Assembly (NCBI GenBank): GCA_964498075.1
Contig: CAZCGA010000028.1
Location: forward strand, 1-56,387
DNA length: 56,387 nt
Origin: CAZCGA01 sp964498075
GTDB lineage: Bacteria > Desulfobacterota > Binatia > HRBIN30
Direction: 5' to 3'
A model generated the notes under the pieces. That model ran no database searches. It was not told the origin of the DNA and saw only the letters and a list, made by a program, of their open reading frames with translations. The translations under genes were made by a program, and so were the position numbers. Shown one piece after another: positions 1 to 8,765 of the stretch (position 1 is the first letter of the stretch; each line of letters begins with the position of its first letter).

Positions 1-3000
1 TGCGACACTGCGTCCGGATCCTCGCCGTCCTTGTCGGTCGGGGAGCACAGCTTCAACGGCTTGATGACCGAGGCGGATACTGTCCCAAATCGATCCACCA
101 ACGTCAGCGGCGCGGGCAGCGGCGTGCGGCTCAAGAGGCGGGACTTGTAGCACTGGAAGTGGTCGGGGGGCGGCGGCGTAAAGCCCAGCGCGTACTCGCT
201 GAAGTGCGACAGCTTCACCGTCCAAGAGTTGGCCGCAGGTTCGCATGTGGCTGGCGGCGTGCACGGAAGGGTGCAGGCGGTGTAGACCAACGTCGCGCCG
301 CTGCACCCTGTGCCCGGACAGACTGGGCACAGAGCGTCATTCTGCTTCTGGCCACACGGGTTGGGCGTCAGCTCAACCGTGCAATCGCTGTGCGCCGTAC
401 ATGCCCGTGTCGGGATCACCTCGCATCGGTCCGTGGTGAGGTTGCACTGCTCGTGCATGTACAGCTTCAAGGATCCCTCCAAGAGCGCGGTGGGGCCGCT
501 GGCGTCCGTCGCATTGACGCAGCACGTCTGACTAGTGGTTGGGCACGCGGCCGACGGTGCGACGTTCGTCCACTTGAACGTCGCCGTCACGGGAGTTCCG
601 AAGGGTGTCCCGGAAGGCTCCAGCTGGATGCAGCTGACGACCTTGCCCAAAGCATTGCGCAACGCGAAGTCGCAGGCGCCGGCCACCGCTGGTGTCGAGA
701 CGATGTTGATGTGGGTCGGTTCAGACAGGGCAGTGAACGGAATACGCAGATCGACGGTCGGCGACGACAGCGTGCAGGTGGTGTTGGTCGCGTCCGCCGC
801 ACCGTTCGTACACAGCTTATTCGGTCCCCCGACGAACGCTTCGTTCGAGTCGGTTGCCGCGCAGTTTGCAACTGTGGTGTGCTGGCATCCGCTGGTGCGG
901 TTGCACTTGTCGACGGTGCACACATCGTTGTCGAGACAACTGAGGAGATTTGTGTGCATGCAGCCGGTCGCCGGGTTACACGAATCCGTAGTGCAGACGT
1001 TGTCGTCGTTGCAATCGGGGGCCGGCCCGCCGACGCATTTTTGCTCGAGGTTGCACGGCGGACCCACATCCAATCGGCTGCAGCAAAAGTCATTCGTCGT
1101 ACAGGGATTGCCATCGTCGCAACCCCCGCCTTCGCGGTACCTGATGATGCAGCCGTCGACGGGGTGGCAGCCGGGCGAGTACTCGCACGGGGGAAGGCCG
1201 GCATTGCAGTCCGGCGGCGGACCCCCGACGCACGTGCCGTTCTGGCACCGGTCGTTGGTGGTGCACTCGTCGTTGTCGCTGCAGGGGGCGCCGTCGCGAA
1301 GAGACGGATGCGCGCACCCGCTAATGCCTGGAGCTGCGGCGCCACCGACGATCCGCACCAGACTGCGGCCCTCGGTGGCGGCATACACCGCCTCGCGGTC
1401 GATGCCGACCGCGGAGACCGGCGCGAAGGGGCCGAAGTTGGCGTTGCGCTGCGCACCCGTCGGCAAGTACGCAGTGAGATCCCGCCACGACCCGTCACCC
1501 GGGTTGTAGAACACGCCCGTGTAGGGTGACGCTGCGACGACTGCGTGCGGGTGGTCGCGATCGAAGGCCATGTGCGACAGTGTGCCCATGGGCGCGGCGC
1601 GGGTCCCAGAACCACCGTCGACGTCCGTCTCGTCGGCGCCCGGAAAAGCCGCTCGCAAGGGATATTTCCCGTTGCCGGTGATCAGGCGGGTCAACACCTC
1701 CTCAGAGCTGAATGAGCGTCCGCCATTGTTGGAAACCTGCACCCCGCGGTCCGTGAGGGCGTATAGCTGCTCGGCATCCCACGGGTTGATGAAGGCGGGC
1801 CCGTGCACCCCGTACTTGGAGCTTCCCTCTCGCAGCAAACCGCTGATCGGCAGCCGATACCATTGCTGCGCACCGGCGTCTCTGCGGTAGAGCACGACCG
1901 TGTTCCCTTCTTCCACCATCGCGTAATAGACCGGCTCGGCATGCCCACCGGACGCCCAGAAGCCCTTGGTGTTGGCCGGAGGGTTGCCTTCAAGGAGCCA
2001 CGGCACGCTGTTCGCGTAAGAGCCGCGATACAATTTGTTGATGTCAGGATTCGCGGCAAATTGACGGTTGCGGACCAACACCGGCCCACCACTGCTGGTG
2101 CCAAGAACGCCCGGCACCGGAACGAGGTTGCCATTGGCGTCGAAGTACTGCAGCGGCAGTTTCGTCAGCATCACGGCATCCAGGAGCGGGTAGGTCGGCG
2201 ACTCGCCCACTTGCGTGGGTAGAAACTGGAAGAACAGCGGACCATCGAAGGTGAGGTCCGTATTGAGGCTGATGATTGCGCCGATGTCTCTGGCGCCAGT
2301 GGGGCCTGAAGATCCGAAGGCGGTGAGACGGGCGGACCCGCGGGTAGGGCGCGTGCCGTCGCGCGGCAAGCGCCAGACGAGCGCCATGTCGGGGTTTCCG
2401 GGATCACCTACCGACCAGTTCGCGTCTCCGAGGCCGTCCGTGTTGCGCCAAACCCCAGCGCTGTCTGCATCCCAGCCGTCATTGTCTCCGGTCGGGTAAA
2501 GGATGCGCGAGCGCCCCGTTTGCGTCGGCAACACATTCAGCATGTGAATGTGGTGCGTGTGCAAGCCATCGATCCGCGCCACCCAGCCGTCGCCGGTCAG
2601 ACGGTTCTCGTGCACGCCCCCGTCATCCGCAATCCAGGCGACCGTTCCGTCTGGTGAAAGACGAACGTCCCACATGTCGGGATGAAGGCGATTCTTGTAC
2701 AGCGCATCCACGGGTTGCGGGAAGGCTGCGGTGGTGACCGCAAACGACTTCCATTGAATGATGCCGCTCGCGTCGACGCCGGTAGCGATGGTCACATCCT
2801 GAGCGGCGCTGTAAATCAGCTGCCGCCGTTGCCCGACTGTCGGCGAGAGGTCGGGGCGATTCAGATCGAAGGCGCGGAGGAACCGCCTGCCACCCAGCCC
2901 GATGCCGCTACCGAAGACATGGTTGCCCCCACTGCGATCGTCGGCGACGCGCTGCAGGCTCCACACGGGGTCGTGCGCCGGTCGATAGACCAGCAGGTCG

Positions 3001-3857
3001 CAGGTGCCCGCGCCTTGCGGAAGCCGGGGTTCCGGCACCGCGGACTGCACCGAGATGACGGCGAAGCCATCGAAGGCGGCCAGGGAGCGGTCGTCCCCGC
3101 GATCGCCACGGAGTCGCATCATGGGACTCGTCGTGCTGGAATCGGGGATGTCGACTGCGCACGCGTTGGTGGTATCGCATTGCCGCGGAATCGGCACCGC
3201 GGTCCATGTGATGCCGTCGTTCGTCGAGATCAGCAGCGTGTCGAGCGTGCGCGCCCAAACAGTATTGGCGCTCGTGGTGACGGCAAGGATCGAGCGATCG
3301 CCACCGTTATAGCCGGGGCCACCGCCCCCGGCCGGCAGGGTGACCTGCCCTCCATCGCGAATCAGGCCGCACGTCGTGGCCGCGAACCACGTCGAGATCC
3401 GACTAAACGCGACCGCCGGCACAGCCCGCGACTGGCAGCTCGGCACAAGGCGAGAGCGCCACGACAGTCCGCCGTCGAGTGTTTCCCATACTCCAGTATT
3501 CTCGAAAGCCGGATTGACGGCGTCACCATTACGCTCGCCGACGAGCAGGTGCGCCGCGTCGTTCGGATCTTGCACGATGCTGTTGGCGTAGCGCGGCGAC
3601 AACAGGAGCTGCACCCACGGTCCGCGATTGTCTGATCTCCAGATCCCCGCATTCGGGCTGACGGCGTACAGCACGTTGTCGTCGCCGGCAAGGCCGATCA
3701 TGAATCCGGCGGACGATTCACGACCATTGAGGATGAGGTTGTTCGGACTGACATCTTCCGCATACGGTTGCGCTGAGGCGGGGGCGGCGAGCTGCGAATG
3801 CGTAGCGGCGGCCGTGACCAAGAGCGCCAGAGCTGCTGTGGTCAATCTTCTGGTCAT
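1..3857 (-). CDS. Giant secreted BNR-repeat and Cys-rich protein, cut by left window edge
   Basis: The frame is open from ATG 3857 (complement) to the window edge without a stop: 1285 codons, 3' end missing. The start has a strong ribosome-binding site (AGGAAGGAG) and encodes a signal peptide (MTRRLTTAALALLVTAA). The first ~850 residues carry Asp-box/BNR-like motifs such as GIWRSDNRG, GVWETLDGGLSW and LLISTNDGITW, as in sialidase or VPS10-type beta-propellers. Next come Cys-rich repeats (CSDNDECTTNDRC, CGP-type), a ~250-residue domain ending SHFSEYALGF, and DHFQCYKS repeats. From about position 1 to 165 and 1043 to 1200 the DNA is nearly identical to the upstream gene at 4382-4555 and 5519-5670, so the missing end is probably ~170 further codons of DHFxCYK repeats. 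It lies 13 bp after the upstream stop, so probably in an operon. Likely exported; substrate unknown. Confidence 0.8.
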   Translation of the reverse strand, partial: MTRRLTTAALALLVTAAATHSQLAAPASAQPYAEDVSPNNLILNGRESSAGFMIGLAGDDNVLYAVSPNAGIWRSDNRGPWVQLLLSPRYANSIVQDPNDAAHLLVGERNGDAVNPAFENTGVWETLDGGLSWRSRLVPSCQSRAVPAVAFSRISTWFAATTCGLIRDGGQVTLPAGGGGPGYNGGDRSILAVTTSANTVWARTLDTLLISTNDGITWTAVPIPRQCDTTNACAVDIPDSSTTSPMMRLRGDRGDDRSLAAFDGFAVISVQSAVPEPRLPQGAGTCDLLVYRPAHDPVWSLQRVADDRSGGNHVFGSGIGLGGRRFLRAFDLNRPDLSPTVGQRRQLIYSAAQDVTIATGVDASGIIQWKSFAVTTAAFPQPVDALYKNRLHPDMWDVRLSPDGTVAWIADDGGVHENRLTGDGWVARIDGLHTHHIHMLNVLPTQTGRSRILYPTGDNDGWDADSAGVWRNTDGLGDANWSVGDPGNPDMALVWRLPRDGTRPTRGSARLTAFGSSGPTGARDIGAIISLNTDLTFDGPLFFQFLPTQVGESPTYPLLDAVMLTKLPLQYFDANGNLVPVPGVLGTSSGGPVLVRNRQFAANPDINKLYRGSYANSVPWLLEGNPPANTKGFWASGGHAEPVYYAMVEEGNTVVLYRRDAGAQQWYRLPISGLLREGSSKYGVHGPAFINPWDAEQLYALTDRGVQVSNNGGRSFSSEEVLTRLITGNGKYPLRAAFPGADETDVDGGSGTRAAPMGTLSHMAFDRDHPHAVVAASPYTGVFYNPGDGSWRDLTAYLPTGAQRNANFGPFAPVSAVGIDREAVYAATEGRSLVRIVGGAAAPGISGCAHPSLRDGAPCSDNDECTTNDRCQNGTCVGGPPPDCNAGLPPCEYSPGCHPVDGCIIRYREGGGCDDGNPCTTNDFCCSRLDVGPPCNLEQKCVGGPAPDCNDDNVCTTDSCNPATGCMHTNLLSCLDNDVCTVDKCNRTSGCQHTTVANCAATDSNEAFVGGPNKLCTNGAADATNTTCTLSSPTVDLRIPFTALSEPTHINIVSTPAVAGACDFALRNALGKVVSCIQLEPSGTPFGTPVTATFKWTNVAPSAACPTTSQTCCVNATDASGPTALLEGSLKLYMHEQCNLTTDRCEVIPTRACTAHSDCTVELTPNPCGQKQNDALCPVCPGTGCSGATLVYTACTLPCTPPATCEPAANSWTVKLSHFSEYALGFTPPPPDHFQCYKSRLLSRTPLPAPLTLVDRFGTVSASVIKPLKLCSPTDKDGEDPDAVS

Positions 3858-3870
3858 CGGTACTCCTTCC

Positions 3871-5675
3871 TCAGCCCTTCAGCGCCGGCACACACAGCTC
3901 CTCCCGGAAGAGCGGGTACACGTAGCTCGGCCCGAGCTCGTTGTTCGTGAATCGCCGCCGCACCTGCACGAACGGCCGGCTCGCCCGATAACACATCAGC
4001 TGCCAACGATTGTCCTCCGCGCCCGGTTGCTCGCCGTTCTTGTCGCTGGGGACACACAGGTGCGCCGGCTTCTTGAGCGTGATCGTCTGCGGGAACTGAT
4101 CGAACTGATCCACGACCGTCACTGTGGTCTTTGCAAACCGCGGCGTGCCCTTAGTTTGCTTCACCTTGTAACAGGTGAAGTGGTCGAGCACGGATGCGTC
4201 CGGCGCCAGTGGCTGGCTGTCGACGTTCTCGGTCGTGGGGACCAGGAAGCGGTCGGGCAAGCGTACGTCCACGGTATGCGTGCCGAAGGTGTCGACGATG
4301 TTTTGACCGCGCACCGGCAGCCGCGCGTCCAGCGCGCGCCGATTGAGGAGCTCAATCCCGTAGCTCTGCAGGTAGTTGGCATGCGACACTGCGTCCGGAT
4401 CCTCGCCGTCCTTGTCGGTCGGGGAGCACAGCTTCAGCGGCTTGATGATTGAGGCGGATACCGTCCCAAATCGATCGACCAACGTCAGCGGCGCGGGCAG
4501 CGACGTGGTGCTCAAGAGGCCGGATTTGTAGCACTGGAAGTGGTCCGGCGGCGGCGGATTGAAGCCTAGGGCGTAGTCGCTGAAGTGAGTGAGCGGCACC
4601 GTCCACTTGTTCGCCCCCGGGCTGCAACTCGGCGTGCCGGTGCACGGACTCAGGGGGTCAGGCTTCAGGCAGGAATAGTTGAGCGCGCTCCCGGTGCAGC
4701 CCGCCCCAGGGCAGGCCGGGCAGCAGATCTGGCAAGTGGAAGGGAGTTGCTTCGCATCGCACCTGGGGGTCAGCTGGATATTGCAGCTGGTGCCGGTACA
4801 CGGCGTCGTCGTGTCTTCACACTTGCCCGCGTTGCACTGGCCTTTCCAGTGGACCGTGAGGGTGCCTTCCTGCAACGCCGTCGCACTGCCGTCTTTGGCC
4901 GTGGCGCCCACGAGGCATTGCGACGTGGTATTGGTCCACTTGAAGGTGGCCGTGACCGGTGAGTTGAACTTCTGACCGGACGGCTCCAGCTCGATGCAGC
5001 TCGCCACTTTGCTCAGGAAGTTCTCCAACGTGAAGTCGCAGGCGCCGCCCGGGGTCGCCGGGGTGGAGATGATGTTGATGTTCGTCGGCGTCGTGAGCGC
5101 CTCTGGCGGGAAGGTGAGATCGACGACGCCGGTGCTCACCGTACAGTTATTGTTGGCGTCCCGCGTTCCGTTCGCGCACTGAGTGTTGTTGGGGCCGCCG
5201 ACGAAGCCCCCCGTGGAGTTTGCGGCGTCGCAGCGCGTCACCGGAGCGGAATGCTGGCAGTCCCTTACGGGATCGCAACTATCGATTGTGCAAACATTGT
5301 CGGTCGGCGTTTCGCGGCAGTCCTTCACTGCGCCGGGGGCGCACGTGCCGCTCTGGCAGGTGTCGTTCAGCGTACAGACGTTGCTGTCGGTGCACGGCGT
5401 GCCGTTTGCCTTGGGTGGATTGGAGCAGACGCCGGTCGCGGGGTTGCACGTGCCGACATCGTGGCACTGGTCGAGCGCGCTACAGACGACCGGCGGCCCG
5501 CCAACGCATTTGCGCTCGAGATTGCACGGCGGACCCACATCCAATCGGCTGCAGCAAAAGTCATTCGTCGTACAGAGATTGCCATCGTCGCAACCCCCAC
5601 CTTCGCGGTACTTGATGATGCAGCCGTCGACGGGATGGCAGCCCGGCGAGTACTCGCATTGGGGCAAGCCGGCAT
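3871..5675 (-). CDS. C-terminal part of giant secreted Cys-rich protein (same gene as 5889-8577)
   Basis: This is the C-terminal ~600 codons of a large secreted protein, in frame to a stop at 3871. Seen in order: Cys-rich repeats (GCDDGNLCTTNDFC, CTLNDTCQSGTC), a domain running from AFVGGP-like (here GGFVGGPNNTQC) to THFSDYALGF, then DHFQCYK and DHFTCYK repeats ending ELCVPALKG. The apparent N-terminus of the continuous frame (MGLRHLVELLEEL) is not real: it is the complement of an L11 fragment joined at 5656-5675. The first true residues here (GLPQCEYSPGC) follow directly after NDECTTNDR in the paralogue at 1-3857, where only ~16 codons separate them. The piece at 5889-8577 ends with exactly NDECTTNDR, so the two parts are one gene. 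Confidence 0.8.
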
Positions 5676-5878
5676 CAACATGATGGAGTTCCTCAAGAAG
5701 TTCAACGAGATGACGCAGCCCCAAATGGGATATGTGCTGCCGGTCGAGATTCTCGTGTACGAGGACCGCAGCTACAGCTTTGTCGTCAAGCAGCCGCTAA
5801 CGACCGACTTGATCAAGCAGGCGATCGGGATCGAGAAAGGCTCGTCCAACCCGAAGAAGGAGATCGTCGCCACAATCA
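5656..5878 (+). pseudogene. rplK: Mis-joined fragment of ribosomal protein L11 (rplK), assembly chimera
   Basis: The plus strand translates as ALGQAGINMMEFLKKFN through YVLPVEILVYEDRSYSF to IEKGSSNPKKEIVATI. This matches the L11 core, roughly residues 25-85 (family pattern PALGQxGxNIMEFxKxFN, VYxDRSFxF, AGIxKGSxxPNK). There is no start, no stop and no nusG/rplA/rplJ neighbour, and it runs straight into the N gap. It joins the Cys-rich gene through gcattggggcaagccggcat (5656-5675), which reads both as L11 codons and as the Cys-rich gene. I infer a false k-mer join at a contig end, not a real gene here. Confidence 0.9.
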
Positions 5879-5888
5879 NNNNNNNNNN
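5879..5888. other. Scaffold gap (10 N)
   Basis: Ten Ns. The flanking Cys-rich codons resume on both sides. Comparison with the paralogue at 1-3857 suggests the true missing sequence between NDECTTNDR and GLPQCEYSPGC is only about 48 nt. The ~200 nt to the left of the gap do not belong. Confidence 0.95.
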
Positions 5889-8577
5889 ATCTGTCGTTGG
5901 TGGTGCACTCGTCGTTGTCGCTGCAGGGATTCCCACTCAGCGGCGTGTGTTGGCAGCCCAGCGTGTCGTCACACGCATCGGCCGTGCAGGCGTTGTGGTC
6001 GTCGCAGTTCAGCGGTGGCTGGAGAGCGATCCCACTGTACGAGTTGCCCTCGGGAGTAATCCGTTGAGCGGTATCGGCGGCAACATCCACCACTGTCACG
6101 CCATCGAAGAGAGCATCAAGATCGCCGCAGTCCACCGCTTGGCGGTTGATAGCGTACAGGTATTGCTTCGGGCTCACTCCGGGGTGGCTCTGCGCCCAAA
6201 CCATGTCCAGCGGCCCCATGTAGTTGCTGCAGAACCCAATCCCCGGGAGAATATCCTCACACACGCGTCCGCCGCACGTTTGAAAACCATCGATTGTTCC
6301 ACTGAGGATCGGACAGACCTCGGCGTCCCCGGTCTGGAGGACGAAGTGGACGATGGCGCGATAGTCGGAAACGAACAGGAACGAGTTCAGAAGCGGCTCA
6401 AGGGCGAGCGCATTGAGGCCTCCGAACGGCGCACCGGGGAGATAGCAATTGACGGGCACGCCACGCGTGGGGTCGATGCGGAGCAGGCCGCCATCTCGTC
6501 CGATGCCGTACAGGAAGCCGTCACCTCCCCATTTGGGGGAGAACACGTCGTCAACGAAGTTGCCGAGGAAGGCCCCGGTGGAGCCCCGGTAGCGTTTCAC
6601 GGCATCCGCGCTGCCTATGTAGAGGTCGCCATCCGGCCCGAAGCGAATGCTCGATTGCGGGTAGACGGTCAGCCCCCCGCTTCCCGCAGGCACGAAGGTA
6701 CCTAGCGGCGCGCCGCTATCCGGGTTAATGCGAACCACCGTGTCGAAGACGTCTGATGCCCCGCCGGTCATCACGTACAGGTTCCCGTCGGGCCCGAAGG
6801 TCATCGGCCCGGGGTTGACCCCGTCGACCACCACCTGCTCGGTGTAGGACCCGTCTGCGTTGCGGCATTCGCGCAAGATACGGTCCTGGTCGGCCTCACC
6901 GATGAACAACGGGCCCTGGCAGCGGCACCGCCCGCGGCACTGCCCGCTGCTCGGTTCGCACGTACTGGCCGGCGGGCAGGCGACAGTCTCTCCGGTCATG
7001 AGGCAACGCCCGCTGCCGTCGCAGCGATCGATGGTGCACAGGTTCTGATCGGCGTCGCATACCGTATCACGCGGGTCGACGGTGCACACCGGTGAACAGC
7101 AGTCGCCGCCCTGGCGATTGCCATCGTCGCACTGTTCGCCAACCTCCACGAGTCCGTCGCCGCAGCATTCGGTGCTGAACGAGACCTCGTAACGCGAGAC
7201 GGCAAATTTTGCGAGGCCGGAAATCGTGGCATATCCTGCCGCAACCGGCTTGCCGTCCAGCTGGATCGCAACGGCGTGGGCGACGTTATCACCCGGCGCG
7301 AAATCTGTGGTGAGCGTACCGCCTTGCCCGAAGGTTGCGTCAAGGCTGCCATCTGGATTGTAGCGCGCCAAGGCGAAGTGGAAGACTCCGGCAACTACCG
7401 TGTCTCCAACGGCGACAATCTTGCCGTCGCACTGGCGGGCGATACCAAAGATCTTGTCGCAGGTTCCGGTGAAATCGGTGGTGACCCGACCACCAGATCC
7501 GAACGTCGAGTCGAGGCTGCCGTCAGTGTTATACCGAGCCAGTGCGAAGTCGCAGTTGCCGACGCGATCGCCGACACGCCCTCGAGCGGTTCCGGCCACG
7601 ACCAGCTTGCCGTCGGGTTGGAGGATGGCATGAGTGAGTTCGTCCGGAGCAAGGAAAGACATATCGGTGGTGACGATGCCACCGTTTCCAAAGGTCGCGT
7701 CCAGACGGCCGTCCGGATTGTAGCGGACCAACGCGAAACGGGATGCGTCGGTGCTGTGAAAGGCATTTCCAGCTGCCAGCACCTTTCCGTCGCCTTGGAC
7801 CGCGACGGCCAGAACGCGAGAGTCGTCGAGCGAGCCGGCTACCTCCGCGAAACCTACGATTCCAAAGCTCAGATCGAGGCTCCCGTTGGGATTGTAGCGC
7901 ACGACGACGAAGCCGTTGAAGTTGCTGTCCGGCCGGTTCATGTGCCCGCCTACTACGAGCTTGCCGTCCGGCTGCAGGGCAACCGCGCTGGCAAACGGTT
8001 CGAGGACTCCAAGAGGCGTCGGGCCCGAGTCAAAGACGTTGAAAGTGATGACTCTGCCGCCCGTCCCGAAGGTTCCGTCGAGGCTACCGTCTGAGTTGTA
8101 GCGCGCCAACGCCCATGCCTCTTTGCCGCCAAGCCCGGACTCAAAACTGCCCCCGACTACCACGAGCTTGCCGTCCGGCTGAAGAACGGCGGCTTCTGCT
8201 CTCCCACCGTCGCTAATGGTTGCACCTAGGAAGTCGGCGATCCTGAAAGTCGTTGTGACCTTACCACCTGCGCCGAAGCCCGAGTCGAGGCTGCCGTCTG
8301 GGAAGTAACGTGCGAGGGCGAAGCCATCGGTGGCCCCCACGGTCCCCACCACCACGATTCTTCCATCGGGCTGCAGTACGACATCGTTCCCGTCGGAGCG
8401 CGCCCCAAAATCCGTAATGACCTTGCCGGCAGCGCCGAAGGTAGGGTCGAGGGCGCCATCCGCAGCGGCAGCCGAACCTACAGCGAGGAAGAGCAATCCT
8501 GCGACTACCAGCACGGCGCTCTTCGTCCGGCGAACCAGCGATTCGCTCAGAGCGTTGTCGTGTTTGGAATCTCTCAT
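5889..8577 (-). CDS. N-terminal part of giant secreted delta-60-repeat/Cys-rich protein
   Basis: The start ATG at 8577 has GGAAGGAGACGTC upstream and gives a signal peptide (VLVVAGLLFLAVGSAAA); the longer frame from 8622 has no such features. Mature residues ~35-450 are about seven delta-60 repeats (LDPTFGxxGKVxTDF, LQPDGKLVVxG, FALARYNPDGSLD), which form beta-propeller-like arrays in exported proteins. After that come a Myxococcus-type Cys-rich repeat (CCGDGLVEVGEQCDDGN), a second propeller-like region (MTFGPDGNLYVMTGG, IRFGPDGDLYIG) and the start of the EF-like Cys repeats (CDDHNACTADACDD). The gene continues across the gap into 3871-5675, for ~1500 residues in total. It is the middle gene of three tandem secreted giants. 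Confidence 0.85.
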
Positions 8578-8765
8578 GACGTCTCCTTCCGGTTGCAGCT
8601 GTGCGTTACTCATCCTGGGCATTGATCGAGCGGCGGTATCACGGTGCGATGCCCCAGTTGAATTCCCGGCACGTTCAACCCGTACCCATCGCTATCGTCC
8701 CACCGCCCACCACCGCATCGGGGCAGCTCGGCGCGGAGAGCGAACGCTTCATCTTCTGCCCTCGT

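Noticed and set aside
159..1529. Long plus-strand frame opposite the Cys-rich genes (likewise 5251-6705 and 12876-13469)
   Set aside because: Shadows of minus-strand genes in high-GC DNA; the complementary frames have signal peptides, repeats and ribosome-binding sites.
5656..5878. A genuine rplK gene
   Set aside because: No start, stop or ribosomal neighbours; joined by a 20-bp shared word at a gap.
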